Shown: positions 26,858 through 38,940, numbered from the stretch's first letter. The stretch is 64,000 nt of DNA from Baylisascaris procyonis (GCA_037389465.1 JAZARR010000179.1:5676501-5740500), one strand, 5' to 3'. Made by a program: numbers and translations. The notes: generated by a model from the sequence alone, not told the origin.

Positions 26858-26952
26858 GGCTAATCGAAAGTGAACAAAAAAAAAAAAACGAAATCTCAAG
26901 CCGATGCAGCAGATAGAAACCCTATCAAGAATGTAGTCATACCCTGATAATC

Positions 26953-28454
26953 ACAATATTTGTGGAAATTACTTCCTTATGAATTCATTTCTGAGAGCAT
27001 AATAAAGTAATATGCAAAAACTGCGCTGATATGCAAAATGTCTGAAAATATTGCAATTATTTATTAGATTTTTTAAAGTTCATTCAAACATGATCACATA
27101 TGAATGCATCTGCAATCTTCGAAATTTACGTAGAAATTCTCTCGACTATTTTTATTATATCTATATAATAGCTAGTCAAAAATCAACTGGATGATCACTA
27201 ATTACTTCTTTGAAATGTTTGCAGTTGCGTCATAAATAAGCTTGACTTCAATAAGACTTTTGATAAATCATTGCGTATTATTTAGAGGCGAAAAGCAAGA
27301 ATTCATTTATTTTATATTAGACACTGTATGAATATGATTTTAAAATATCATATAGAGATTTGGTATTATTTCATCACTGATATTAGTGGAAAAAAATACC
27401 AAAGATTTTCATTGACTGAACTTTTTTCAAGGATCTCTTTGATTTTTAGATTTTTTTATAAGTGGTTGAATCAGTAGAAAAAAAAACATCTTCAGAAGTT
27501 TCATCGTTGCTTCTTGAATTCAGAAAGTTTTTACAAAAGGCTATTTTTAATCTAATAGCACGAGAATGAAGTTTGATATTTATAATTACTTCCTTTTCGT
27601 CTAAAATATGAAAATTTTATGACCTATATAAGCATATCATTAAAATTTTTCATACTTTGCCAAATCGACAAAGTGAATGCGACAAAGGCGTTTGATTCGA
27701 TCTGTTTGGCTATCTTTGCTCAAATGACGAGAAATGATTGCTGCATCAATTCTTTATTTGAATAGATCGATCACTGCTTTTAGCCAGAAATAAAGAATTT
27801 CAGTTTTCATTGATGAACATTTTATAATTGAGTTTTTATTAGCCATACTCAATTATACTTTGAGGAACTATAGTTCTAAGTGGACTAACAAAAGAAGAGA
27901 TGAAACTATGGAGTCAACGAAAAGCATTAGACGAATATCCATTGCTTTCATTTGAGAGGCTTTAGTTATATGAGATGAGAATATGTGAAAAAATGAATCT
28001 TTGGATAGGCACTCTTTACAATTCGATCACTCATATCGTCAATATTTGATAAAGAATTGAACAATACAAACATATTGTAGGGGGTTCCATGGGATTATTG
28101 CTTTAGGCATTACCAAGGTGCGTTGTTGTTTTAACCGACCGAGAAGCATTTGCATTGGGCCGATTCTTGTTAGCCAACAAATCCTCAGATAAATTAGTTT
28201 TTTTTCGCGTTTAATTAATTACGGAAAAAAGTGACCCGCGCTGCCATTTTCCGGGATGTATGTGACAAATGATTAGGGACAGGAAACGTGTCAGAGAAAA
28301 GAAAATGATCTCAGGAGAGGTGGGACACCCTAACTGGTTTACGGTACGAATACCGTATCCCTTTTTATTCGCATTCCTATTTGCACTTTTAGTGTTTTTA
28401 TTTCTTTGCGGCAAAAGAATTGGGGAATGAGCTGAATTTGTGACGAGGGGTCCA
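26953..28454. other. intergenic; holds a duplicated 60-bp flank
   Basis: No gene seen. Positions 27104-27166 (ATGCATCTGC then TAGAAATTCTCTCGA) recur at 37921-37980, directly joined to composite repeat copy 3. The duplicated unit therefore extends past the end of copy 2 as I drew it. The right end should contain the 3' UTR of gene A. Confidence 0.5.
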
Positions 28455-31400
28455 TTAGCGAAAGCACAATTCTCCGTTGATCCACACTCGACGCGCCTCA
28501 TAATTGGGACAGTAGGCACGTAATATGAAAGGTTTCACGCCTGGAAGAGCACTGGTATCGACTATAAAATGCACATCCACACCACCGCTTGGCACACGAC
28601 GAACTGATACCTGAAAGTAAAATTGATGGGGAAGATAACCGGTGATATGCAAAGACATATTTTAGGCGTAAATATTTTAAAAATGCTCTTATATTATCAA
28701 GAAATAGCCGACGAACAAAGGAATAAAGATTATCCTTTCATATCATCTACTCATAAAAAACTGAAAAAGGAAAAACTTTACCCAGGAAGGTATTATAAGA
28801 GTTTTCCCAGTGATATGTCGACAATTACCTAATGACCTATGCAACAGCAGTTGAAACAATTCAGAAAAGCAAAAAGAAGAGTGCATGTTTTTCAGCATTT
28901 TTCAGCAGCTTTGAAGAAAATGTCAATACTTGCTGCCCATTCAGATAGTGTTCTTTCAGGAAGAAAGAAGAAAAAATGCCGAACTATTCATCGATGGACT
29001 ATTCAAACGAATGTTGAAAGAGAACGTCTTGACTCTCATGTTCGCTCTATGAGTCGAAAAATTCTGCATAAGAAATGCCAATTCACGCGAAAATCTTTGA
29101 AGGACAAATAACTTCTTAAGGGAAAAATTAAAAACAGTCAGAAAATGTATTGGGTAACGTATATAAATTTCTAAATATTTCTTATTTTTGTCAAAAAAGT
29201 TCATCAAAAACTTTACCAAAAAAAAAAAATCATTTTTTAACTAAATTTTATCAAAAACATGCTCTAATGTCGTAACAATTTTTGAAATTGTTTCTCTATC
29301 TCATCTAGTGATCACCTTTTCTTCAAATGAGAAATAATATACTAACTAATAGAATGATGATATTTGCTGATTTCTTTTTGCATATTTAATTTTCAATTTT
29401 ATTCGCTTACTTACCTTTGATGGAAGCAAAATTTCCTGGTTATCTTTCCAAGCTTTAATTTGATAATCGAACGTTTTCTTATGGCAGTCCACAGGCAATT
29501 CGAATCTCTAAATTATTAGAAATAATGAAATGAAAGTTTTCCTCATACAACTTAAACTCCGAATTCTTTAGAATTATTTTATTAGAACGCTTCGAATTTT
29601 AAACGGATTAGAGAAGAAATCATTCAATAAAATCACATCTCCATTTAAGAGCCTTGGATATCCATATATGAAGGATGTATAAATCAGCTAATATGTTTGA
29701 AAATTGTAGCAGCATTTTATTCGATTTTATTTGATATGTAAAAGAGGTGAAGTATATATAAAAAGATACGACTAGAATTCAAAACAGACTAAGCAAATTG
29801 AATGAAATTCAATGAGCTAAAAATTAAAGAAGACAATGTGATGCGGATTTATACTCATTTATAAGCGAGCGTAAGTCTCGGGACGATTTTTTTTAGGATT
29901 GAACAAATTCCATGTTAATTGCGGACGTTCTTGCCATCATATCCGAAGATATAAAGTAGGAATAAAATATTTCATTCATTAATGAGACGATACGCATTGG
30001 TCAAGTTAAAAAGTCTCAACAATTAAGCCCAATACTCTTAGTATCTAATGCATAAGATAGAGTATTTCCTAATTCTAGTTGAATTTTCGAATAAGACGGA
30101 TGGAATATTTAAAATAAATTTATTTTATATGCAATATTTTTCAAATTCTTGCTGATGCTTTAAATATTAGCCTAACAACTTGTTATTATTATTTTCCTCC
30201 CAAATTTTTTACTGCTATAAAAGACACGAAGCGAAGATTTGAGAAATAATATCTATAAAAAATCCTGAAATAAAAACCTGCAATATATTGCTGCAAAGAG
30301 GAGCTGCTTTATGTACTGGACAATATGGTATGTTTACTTCAGTAGGCATATCGACCATCTCCATTAATCCATGATCTGATCGCTGAAAGAAAAAAAATAT
30401 TTGAATATTAAATTCATCAAGTCATTAAATACGCAGTTGTTTTGTTTAGCAATTTGTGTAGGACGTCAAATAATCGAAAGCCTATGATTTTATCAAGCCG
30501 TAGTAGGTCTCACCACAATATTTAACTATATTATACTAGTTTACTGTAGCAAATCCCATCAACATGAAAGGGAGAAAAGGTATGATTGAGGGGAAATGGT
30601 GGTAATAGGAAGAAAGGGTGTGCACCTCATGTTCGTTGTATAGTTCTACCAATTTATTGGTATTTCATCAGCAAGGATTTTGTCATCGAATTAGCAGTGC
30701 TATATTTAAATATTTCTTATCGCTTGTCATAGATGCGATCTTACGTACTATTTGATTGTGCGGGAGATTTTTGATAGATTGCCTACGACGTGATGAAGAG
30801 AAAAAATTGAAACTTATAAGTCTTTCATGATATCTGATTGAATTTTTCTCACTCTACATCAATCAGCCGATATAAATTTTGTATAAAAATATAAATTTGC
30901 AGATAAAAATATAAATTTTCACATAAAAATATAAATTTTTATAAAAAATACAAATTTTTCTGTGAAAATTTGAAGGTTATAAGCTTAGAGAAATTTGCCT
31001 CAGTTTAGCCATTTGATGATCAAATGTAAGTAAGATGAATTTGTATTGTTTCTATTATTAATGACAATGACAATATGCATTTAATCAAGCTATTGTGCTG
31101 AACCTATAAACGGCAACAGTTGTAAATTAATATTAAACAAGAAGTTCAAAAGTTTGATGGAAGTAAATCTGTTATGGTATTTCGGATGAGTTCGATTGGC
31201 CGATGCCTCAATGAGGGAACAAATTTGTAAATGCTGATTGAATAAGGAAACAGTAGGGGTAGACGAATAAGTGAACAATGGTAATTATTTTGCATATATG
31301 CAAATGATTCTGCATAAGAATTCTTGCTGATTGCTTTATTCTTGGGCAGGTATATGCGTGATACATAAAGAAAACAGCTAATCTCTAATGGAAAAGTGGA

Positions 31401-34400
31401 GAGTGTATCTTAGAACAAAACTGTCAAACTATTCAAACTTGAATTGAGGCAAATAAACGACTGGAATTGCAGCATCGATATTCTATTGTAACTGAAATTA
31501 GGCTAGCAAATTCTGTTTAGCAAGAGAAGCCCAGTACAAGAAGAGAAGTGAACTTTGATGGATTTGATGGTTGGATTTGTTGATTGCTGATGGATATTGT
31601 CCACTTTCATCTTTCATATTTCCTTTTGCGAACCCTTATTTTTATTTTTATTTTTATTTATATATTTACATCGAAGTGTTTACATAAATTAAATATGTTT
31701 ACATATTTAAAGAAAATACATCGAAGTGACCAATCAATTGAAATCGCTTGTAGCAAAAAGAAATAAAAGAAGTTAACAGAAATTTTAAAACCTCCTTCCG
31801 ACGTAACTTGAAAACACTTCTATAGAGAGCATTATTCGGATCGATTCCATCGAAATAATCCTTTAATCTGATCGGTATCTTTTGTCGCCATGGGATATCA
31901 TCTTGTTGCTGAATATAATAAGATTTTGTACAAAAGCAATTACCAAAGTTAAATGGTATTGCTAGGTCTATTAAAGGAAGAAACCAATATGAATAGTATT
32001 GAAATATACGATATATCTTAGTTTCTAATAATCTATCGTTTTCTACGATAAATTTGACTTTACAATAAAATGCTGCGAATAATAAATAGAAATTGAAATA
32101 TTTATAAATGAATGCGTCTTTGGACTTCTGTAGGAAAAGATTTTTGTGAAAATATATTCTTGAGATTTGTTTGGCGATATCGTACTATATTATACAAAAT
32201 ATTTCAAACCACTTATATATTGTCAAGAAATTTAGGCTTGAAATTTAACCTTTGCCTATTTTAATGAATATCACGTTAAATGCATTTCACGAAGGAGGTA
32301 AAGAGTGACCTTATATGAGCCGAAGTGCGGCACAAATACCTACTTAAAAAATCCATTTTTCTTCTAAAAAAGTGATATTTTCTTCCGGGAAAAACTTGGC
32401 CTTATTCCCCGAGGTCGACAGACATGTGAAATTACAAATAGTAAAATCAGCGTTTGAAAATTGGCATTCCCATCTAATATATGAGAGATTCAATATGTTC
32501 TGAACTATGTTTCTTCTATAAAAAATGAGTTGGCAATGATCAACAATATATCGATACAGGAAATAGAAGAGAGAGCGTTGCAAATATGCCTAAGTTTGCA
32601 AATATTTTTGTAGCTGCCTACGCCCTTGGATATAGCGATTCGAATTACACCGTTTAAAAGTCGAAAGATTGAAGAATCTTCTTCTTCCATCGTTTCGCAA
32701 CTTTAGTTTTACGCATTTCTTCATCAAAATTGGCAAATTTTTTGCATATATACTAATGAATCTTTTGGTTTCTCTTCAAGAAATAATTTCCTTCTTATTG
32801 GAAAATTTTCATTTACCACTGGGAAAAATTTCCAATGAAGATTTGCTTGCTTCAAATTTTTTAAGTCGTTTATTACAAACAATGACGTTTCATCGAGTAA
32901 ATAAGTTAGCAAGTCGTAACCCTGCTGAGCCTTGTTGAGCGTTTTTTAAGATCCTTCATTGAAGAATGCATTCTCCGCCTCGTCTGCAAACTTTACAAAT
33001 GTATATCTAACTTATCTTTCTAAATCGAACCGATCACCTGACATAGTTAATTAAACAATTCAATAATCCACCAGAAAGATATACTAATAATTAACGCATA
33101 GGTAAAGCAATAAATGTTACGCATACGATAACGCCCAAAGTGTTATGCGTAGCCACTAGAGATTAATTCCGATGTGAATCGTTTGCATTCAAGCGTAAGA
33201 AGCGATAGCTCTTCCATGGAACATCGTCCTGAAGATTTGGATAAAAACTAACTGAGCTAGGTGTGCTGCGACTCTTTGACAATTTCCCAGGTGCCGATTT
33301 CCTCCACTTCTTGAGTCGAGAGGGAACTGCGCGATATACCTGCAATTTGGTTATTATATTCCACTTGTCCTCTCTTGAAATTTCAACTTTCTAGAGGGTG
33401 TCAACTGATCTCGATGAAAAACTAATAAAAGCATCATCATATCAAGACGATAAGCAAAAAAGATTCATCGTTTAGTATTGCTTATTGCGCGGTCGATTTT
33501 AAGAGTTCTTCCAGCAAACTTTTTCGCTTCATCCTACCGAGCCATTCCGACCAGTGGTCTCATCGGGACGAGGGCGATCCAACAAGTCGAAACTCTCCTC
33601 TTGATTGGAACAACAATAAATCGACTCGTCAATATCCGATCGCCAGGAGACGACCCTTAGCCTTAACGTTCATGCTACCGTACAACTTCAGCTAAACGGC
33701 TGTGATAATGATCTGAAGAGACATTTATTCGTAATGAATGCTTTGTCGATTAAAATAAATAAATAAATAAATAAGTTTTAAAAAAAGAATACGAGAATTT
33801 CAGCACACATTTTATTGCATTTAAGTGATTAGCTTCTTTCTGCATTGATCTTATACAACGACAATTGTATTGCGCAAAAGTCCCTACATATGTCACTGCT
33901 AGCAAGCTTCTATTTCTTGCTCACAAGCAAAAACAATGCAGCTAAAAATTAATCTTCGGGAAACTACAAAATTAACTACAAATTTCGGGAAATTTCGGGA
34001 AACTGAAACCTATTATCATATCAGAATAAATCGTATTATCACCACATATATACCTTCATCCTTGCTTTAGCGCTCTTGTGGGATGCTCTTGGCAAAGTTT
34101 GTTGCATGGTTTTTGGGAATTGTTGTGGTACTTCCACGCGCTCTTTTTCAATATCCTTTGTTATCTCGCCATCTTCAACAGCGTAGGATCAAAAAAAAAA
34201 AAATTCAATCATCATTATTAGGAATATGTCATTAATGAATAATGTTTGAAATTGGAAAAAACACTGATCCACGAGGTATATTACGATGAATATGTTGTGA
34301 TATATGTATGTTAAAATATAAGGAAGCACAAGGAATTCATAGCATTGCTTGCTAATCTCCTCTCCTCCTCACCTTTACCCCCTCCCCTTCCCCCATTGGC

Positions 34401-34879
34401 ATAATTTGGTAATTGCAACCTCTTTGTAATAGCTGCCATCGTATCGTAGTAATTCTCTTTGTAGGTCACCATCCAATTATTCGCTAATTCAGTATGCAAT
34501 CATGACGATACTAATGGGGAGAAATTTGTTCAAATTCGTTAAACTAAACAAATGTTGGATATAAGTATGGTTTAAAGTTCATATGTAAAGCTTGCATATT
34601 ACATAAGTTTCCCATAGCTTCCATTTCGCATCAATAAATTTGTGTTAATAATAGTCGGAAAGGGTCATTGAGATTGAAGAGTTGAGAATTTCTATGAAAC
34701 ACTTTGCATATTTCGATTTATATTCCATCATATGACGTAATATTTTGAATAATTATTTATTTTCATTTCACATTTCTAAGTGGCCATTTAATATTTTCCC
34801 TTCATTAAGTGCTATCCTGTTTCCGCTTAAATATCTTACCCTTATCCAAATTTCTCACTATTTTAGAGAATTTTCTTTT

Positions 34880-34942
<63 letters not shown>

Positions 34943-37900
34943 GTACTGAAATAAAATATTATTACCACTGAAATATTAGTACTGAAATAAAAAAATATTT
35001 AGTTAATAGGTTCATATCGTCACTTCTTCCTGCGAGCAACATAGGTTCTATTTGTTTTTTCTTCCTCCATTCTTTTACTTTCATTCGCATTTACTTTCTT
35101 CTTTAATGATGTCTATTTTTTAGATTCATTTTTCGGAGATTTATTCAGTTAAAAAAATAAATTTGTGAAATTTCAATAGAAATATACTGTACTGGAGATT
35201 TCAGAATTATTTTCTACGCAACGGTTAGGTCTATCGAGTTGCGGTTTCCTTATTCGATACAGTTTTAAAAGCTCTATCAAACGATGTATAGATTGTTAGA
35301 TTTCGGGAGAAAAGTTGAAAATCGAATCGACCGGTCAGAATTTCTCAACTCTCGATTTTTGCAATTTTGGGGGTTCTCGTTCTCGGCCGTTATCTGATAT
35401 GGTGATAAATGGTCTTTTGATTCGTCGTCAGCTCGGCGAGACTTCTCGAACGGTATATAAAAGACTGCTTGAGGGCGAATGGAAGCGGAGAAAAAAAAAA
35501 GATAAAAATCGCGATTTTTCAATCGTAAGGGGGTAATACAGGGAAAATTTCAAAAAATATTTTTCGCCTTCGACTTCGCTAATTTTGGTATCAAACGATA
35601 GATCTCAGAGAGCTGGTCACGAATATGTGCGCCGCTTGCTGTTTTATTTGAAACATGATGAAACTATAGGTGCACGAATGTTGCATTTTTATATAAATGT
35701 ACTGCAATTGATATTTGCGATTTTTTTCTCGTCAACGGTTAAGTCTATGGAGTCGCGGTTTTCACCTTTTGATACAACTTTGGAAGTTCTATCAAATGAT
35801 ATATAGCTTACTATACTTTGAGGGAAAAGTTGAAAATCGAATCGACCAGCCAGAATTTCTGAAATCTCGATTTTTGCAACATTGGAGGTTCTCGTTCTCG
35901 GCCGCTCTTTCATATGGCGCCAAATGACCTTATGATTTGTCATCAGCTCGCCCAGACCTCTCGAACGGTGCGCAGACTATAACCCTGGGACAAGTAGGAG
36001 CCGAGAAAAGAAATACCGAAAACCGTAATTTTTAAATCACAAGGGATTTCAATGAGCTAGAACTCAATGAGCTGATCACGAATGTGTGCACTGTTTGCTA
36101 TTTTATATGAAGAGGAAGAAAACATAGGTGCAGGAATGTCGTATTTTTATGCAAATGTACTGTAATTGATATTTGCGATTTTTTTTCTCGGCAACGGTTA
36201 GGCCTTTAGAGTTACTATTTCCTTCCTTCGATACAACTTTCAAAGCTCTATCAAACGATGTATAGTTAATTATATTTCCGGGGAAAAGTTGAAAACCGAA
36301 TCGAGCGGCCAGAATTTCTGAAATCTCCATTTTTGCGATTTTGGGAGTTTTCGTTCTCGGTCGCTATCTCATAGTGTGTTAAACCGTCTTTTGATTCGTC
36401 ATCAGCCCGCCGAGACCTCTCGAACGGTATACAGACTACGGTCACAGGACAAACAGGAGCCGAAAAAAAATGCAAAAATTGCAATTTTTCAATCGTAAGG
36501 GGATAGTACAGGGAAAATTTGAAAAAATATTTTTTTTCCGATTTTGACAAATTTGGCACCAAACGATAGATCTCGATGAGCTAATCACGAATATATGCAT
36601 ATTCTCTCTGCTCCTTATGTTTCACTATGAAATATGACAATTTCATTGTGAAATACAAAGACGAGTGAAAACGACAGATATTGGTGGTAGAATTGGCTCA
36701 GTGGTTAAAACGGTTGGTTGGGATTGCGAGGTGAGAAGTTGGGTGCGGTTGCCCTTCCCCGTTTGCATGGTTACACAGGGGGTGGGCGATGCCTCTCCTC
36801 CACTTTTATGTATGGTACAAAAGGCGCAGGGCGAAGTTCTTCCTGGGCCGCGCAGAGGACGAACCTGAGTACTGTTTGGTATATTCAATTTAACTGAATA
36901 CAACTCAGTTCACTTTATTCGAGCTGCTTTAACCCAAGAATCTCATATCAATTACAACCGATCTTTGAAGGAACTCTCCATGACCAGACAGAGTTTGGAA
37001 ATTGTTTGAGAAGTGAGCGCGGAATTGCACAAATCTTACAAAACTCCCCGACGCTGGCGTGGGCCGAACCTGCGTACCATTTCATAGTGCTGCTTTAGCC
37101 CACAATCTCATATCAATTATAACGGATCTTTGAAGGAACTGTCCATGACTAGACAGAGTTTGGAAATTGTTTGAGAAGTGAGCGCAGAATTGCACAAATC
37201 TTACAAAACTCCCCGACGCTGGCGTGGGCCGAACCTGCGTATTACTTCATAGAGCTGCTTTGGCCCACAATCTCATATCAATTACAACCGATCTTTGAAG
37301 GAACTCTCCATGACTAGACACAGTTTGGAAATTGTTTGAGAAGTGAGCGCAGAATTGCACAAATCTTACAAAACTCCCGACGCGCGCCGGGGATCGAACA
37401 CCCAACCCCCCTAGTGGGAGTCGGACGCCTTACCTACTACGCCACACCGCCACGGCTGTGGAATCCGTTTGCGCATCTCAATAGCTAAAGTTCGAAGAAT
37501 GCGTTCTATGCGTTGGATTATCGGAAACATGAAGCTGTTTTTGTTCTTTTAGTATTCCTTTTTCGCTAGAGTTTGAAAATCATGCTACTGTCTTACTTCA
37601 CTCTCCTTTAGTTACAGGTGTAATGATTGGCGGATTTCTCAGCATGTTGATTGTGCTATGTACTAGATGGTCGCTTGGCTTTATGGAATGTAAGAACTGT
37701 TGTGTGAAATTAGTATTGTTATGTCGATATTTCTATCTATAATGACGTTATTATATTTGTCAACGATAGTTGTATAACTCGGCTTTTGTCAGCCTCTTTT
37801 AATTGCTTATCGGTAATGCTGTACTTTATTACTAGACTTCTGCCATCTTTCTTGCATTCCGCGGTGCTGAAGAATGTAACATCGATTTCAGCCAAAATCA

Positions 37901-38228
37901 TTCCCCAGCATCCTCCCCGTAAATGCATCTGCGATCTTCAATATTTACATAGAAATTCTCTCGATTTTTTTATTATATTAGATGTAGCAGCTAGTTGGGG
38001 AAGAGAAAAGACTTCGCGATAAGAGAAAAATACCCTTCGAAGATTTTTTCATCGAAAAAATATGAGAGCTCTTTTCGATTTGTGTTGCATCCTCTGTGTT
38101 CGTGTAACGATTCGATATTTCAGGTTTTTCTTTGGCGATTGATGCCGGAATATTGAAAGATTCTATAGCAGAAGGTTGCACTTCTCCGACTTCAACGGTT
38201 CCCATTGTTGTAGATGGTTGCAAAGCGG
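28455..38228 (-). CDS. gene A: unidentified protein, seven exons, 5' end open
   Basis: Seven minus-strand exons join without breaking frame: 38228-38034, 34172-34054, 33339-33253, 31908-31792, 30382-30278, 29507-29415 and 28610-28455 (stop). An ATG at 38205-38203 (MGTVEVGEVQPS) could start a protein of about 280 residues; otherwise more exons lie upstream. The N-terminal half is polar and basic (low complexity, Lys/Ser-rich). The middle contains QQDDIPWRQKIPIRL. The C-terminal 120 residues, with FELPVDCHKKTFDYQIKAW and FILRAYCPNYEARRVWINGE, look like a beta-sandwich fold. A transglutaminase-like/KY-type C-terminal domain came to mind but I cannot support it. The acceptor of the 34172 exon (GTTGAAG) is atypical. 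The first resolved intron, 3.9 kb, contains a composite repeat and a tandem array. It lies downstream of gene B on the same strand. Confidence 0.65.
28623..29111 (+). pseudogene. antisense open frame nested in gene A intron
   Basis: One plus-strand frame stays open for 163 codons apart from two adjacent stops at 28830-28835. The first part (69 codons) contains ADEQRNKDYPFISSTHKKL. The second, from ATG 28839, is 90 codons and strongly basic, with MQQQLKQFRKAKRRVHVFQ and SGRKKKKCRTIHRWTIQ. About 13 stops would be expected by chance. It sits inside the last intron of gene A on the other strand. It could be a small nested gene, a retroposed fragment with two stops, or an unsolved two-exon gene. 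I recognise no family. Confidence 0.3.
30871..30960. repeat. ATAAAAATATAAATTT tandem repeat
   Basis: About four imperfect units of 20-22 bp of the form ATAAAAATATAAATTT, in a gene A intron. Confidence 0.75.
33163..33252 (-). other. alternative 3' extension of a gene A exon
   Basis: The exon at 33339-33253 can be spliced at a GTTAGT donor. If it is not spliced, the frame stays open for 29 more codons to a TAA at 33163-33165, reading VSFYPNLQDDVPWKSYRFL and ending NANDSHRN. This extension repeats the pattern found at the start of the next exon (QDDVPWKSYRFLRL against QDDIPWRQKIPIRL). It could be an alternative C-terminus or a fossil of exon duplication. Confidence 0.4.
34884..34936. repeat. 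(TA)n microsatellite
   Basis: About 53 bp of pure TA repeat in the large gene A intron. Confidence 0.95.
35180..36600. repeat. three-copy tandem repeat, about 0.46-0.52-kb units
   Basis: Three diverged units follow each other. The anchor GAAAAGTTGAAAATCGAATC occurs at 35309, 35824 and 36283 (last copy changed), and TCTCGAACGGT at about 35446, 35957 and 36418. Other shared blocks are GTTCTCGTTCTCGGCCG and ATCAAACGATGTATAG. Spacings are about 515 and 459 bp. The units are not related to the composite repeat that begins immediately after them at 36618. Both lie in one gene A intron. Short open frames on both strands arise from the repeat and differ between units, so I do not call them genes. 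Confidence 0.85.
36618..37980. repeat. composite tRNA-derived repeat, copy 3 (rearranged)
   Basis: Related to copies 1 and 2 but it starts within them (TTTCACTATGAAATATGACA; compare 10142 and 25620) and has three tandem monomers, starting at 36921, 37087 and 37252. The plus-strand A box reads TTGGCTCAGTGGTTA (36693-36707), an almost perfect consensus. The minus-strand tRNA-like segment is at 37381-37453. The ORF region is cut at about 37918 and joined directly to sequence equal to 27104-27166, so about 0.35 kb is missing compared with copy 2. It is more diverged from the other two copies than they are from each other. Confidence 0.8.
37381..37453 (-). repeat. tRNA-Gly(CCC)-like segment, diverged
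   Basis: A box TGGCGTAGTAGG fits the Pol III consensus better than in copies 1 and 2. The anticodon-loop-like CTCCCAC and B box TGTTCGATCCCC are kept. Stem changes differ from the other copies, so all three probably descend from one better-paired tRNA. Confidence 0.6.
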
Positions 38229-38457
38229 CTGAAAACTTTTTTCTAATTTTTTTTTCACTGGAAGCAGTGGCTAGAGTTAAAGAAAATTTTGCAAACAGCA
38301 AGAAAATATTATGAATTTGAGTGGGTATATTCCCATATTTTAGATGTACACAGCAATTGTTGTAAGAGTTCCTGAAGAAACTGTAGGAAGTCGTTCACTG
38401 TTAGCATGAATGCGCCATCTCTGTGCTCATGTAAGCTTTTTTTATAATGTATAGCTA

Positions 38458-38940
38458 TCAAGCGAGATCTGCAGAAGTATGGAATGTCTGCCGTATAAAC
38501 ATATTTTGAAGGGAAAGAAATCTGACAGAGCTAGAGGTGAAGTGGCATTGTTCTTGCAAAGTACAATTTCCTTGACAATAACTTACTGCACCTTGATGCA
38601 TGCAGAATCTCATGTGGTTCCTATGAAAGGTGTTATGATTCCTCATCGGTGAAGCCAGACCAGGGAAGTTTGCCAGATTCTCGTTCCAGCTTAAGTAGTA
38701 GCGAGGTTGCGAGTGAACAGGTGAGACGCTAAATGGGAAGTCAATTTGTCCCCAATTCCCATCTATGCGCGCATGAGATCTAATAGACTGGAGCTGGCCG
38801 AGCAGGTCGTCAGGATCTCGATGCTTCACTTCGAGACCTGCAGGATCGGAGACCGCTCTCGAGCCGGGCTTGCATACTGATGTGGGGCGGCTTAACCACT
38901 TTCTTATTCCAGGCCAGCATACAGTCGAATTCTTCTGCAT
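38458..38940 (-). other. GC-rich 160-codon ORF, probably repeat-derived
   Basis: A 480-bp island clearly richer in GC than its surroundings, between the end of gene B and the first resolved exon of gene A. On the minus strand 160 codons are open from ATG 38940, with SRPTSVCKPGSRAVSDPAGL and PRYYLSWNENLANFPGL. At this GC such a frame is not very surprising. The minus strand also carries AGTGGTTAAGCC followed about 35 bp on by GGCTCGAGAGC, loosely like Pol III A and B boxes, so a decayed tRNA-derived SINE is a fair alternative. An upstream exon of gene A is the third option. Confidence 0.3.

Larger units (their letters stand above)
25326..26952. repeat. composite tRNA-derived repeat, copy 2
   Basis: Nearly identical in order and sequence to 9834-11466. 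It has a head, a plus-strand A-box-like TTGGTTCAGTGGTTG at 25697-25711, two tandem monomers (about 165 bp) starting at 25929 and 26094, a minus-strand tRNA-like segment at 26223-26294, and the minus-strand ORF. Similarity to copy 1 fades near TGATAAT (11466 / 26952). From the second monomer to the end of the ORF the two copies differ at only a few positions by eye, which argues for recent spread or gene conversion. Confidence 0.85.

Noticed and set aside
35277..36562. Overlapping ORFs of 70-98 codons on both strands in the 0.5-kb repeats
   Set aside because: They shift frame and length between repeat units, so the repeat rather than selection explains them.
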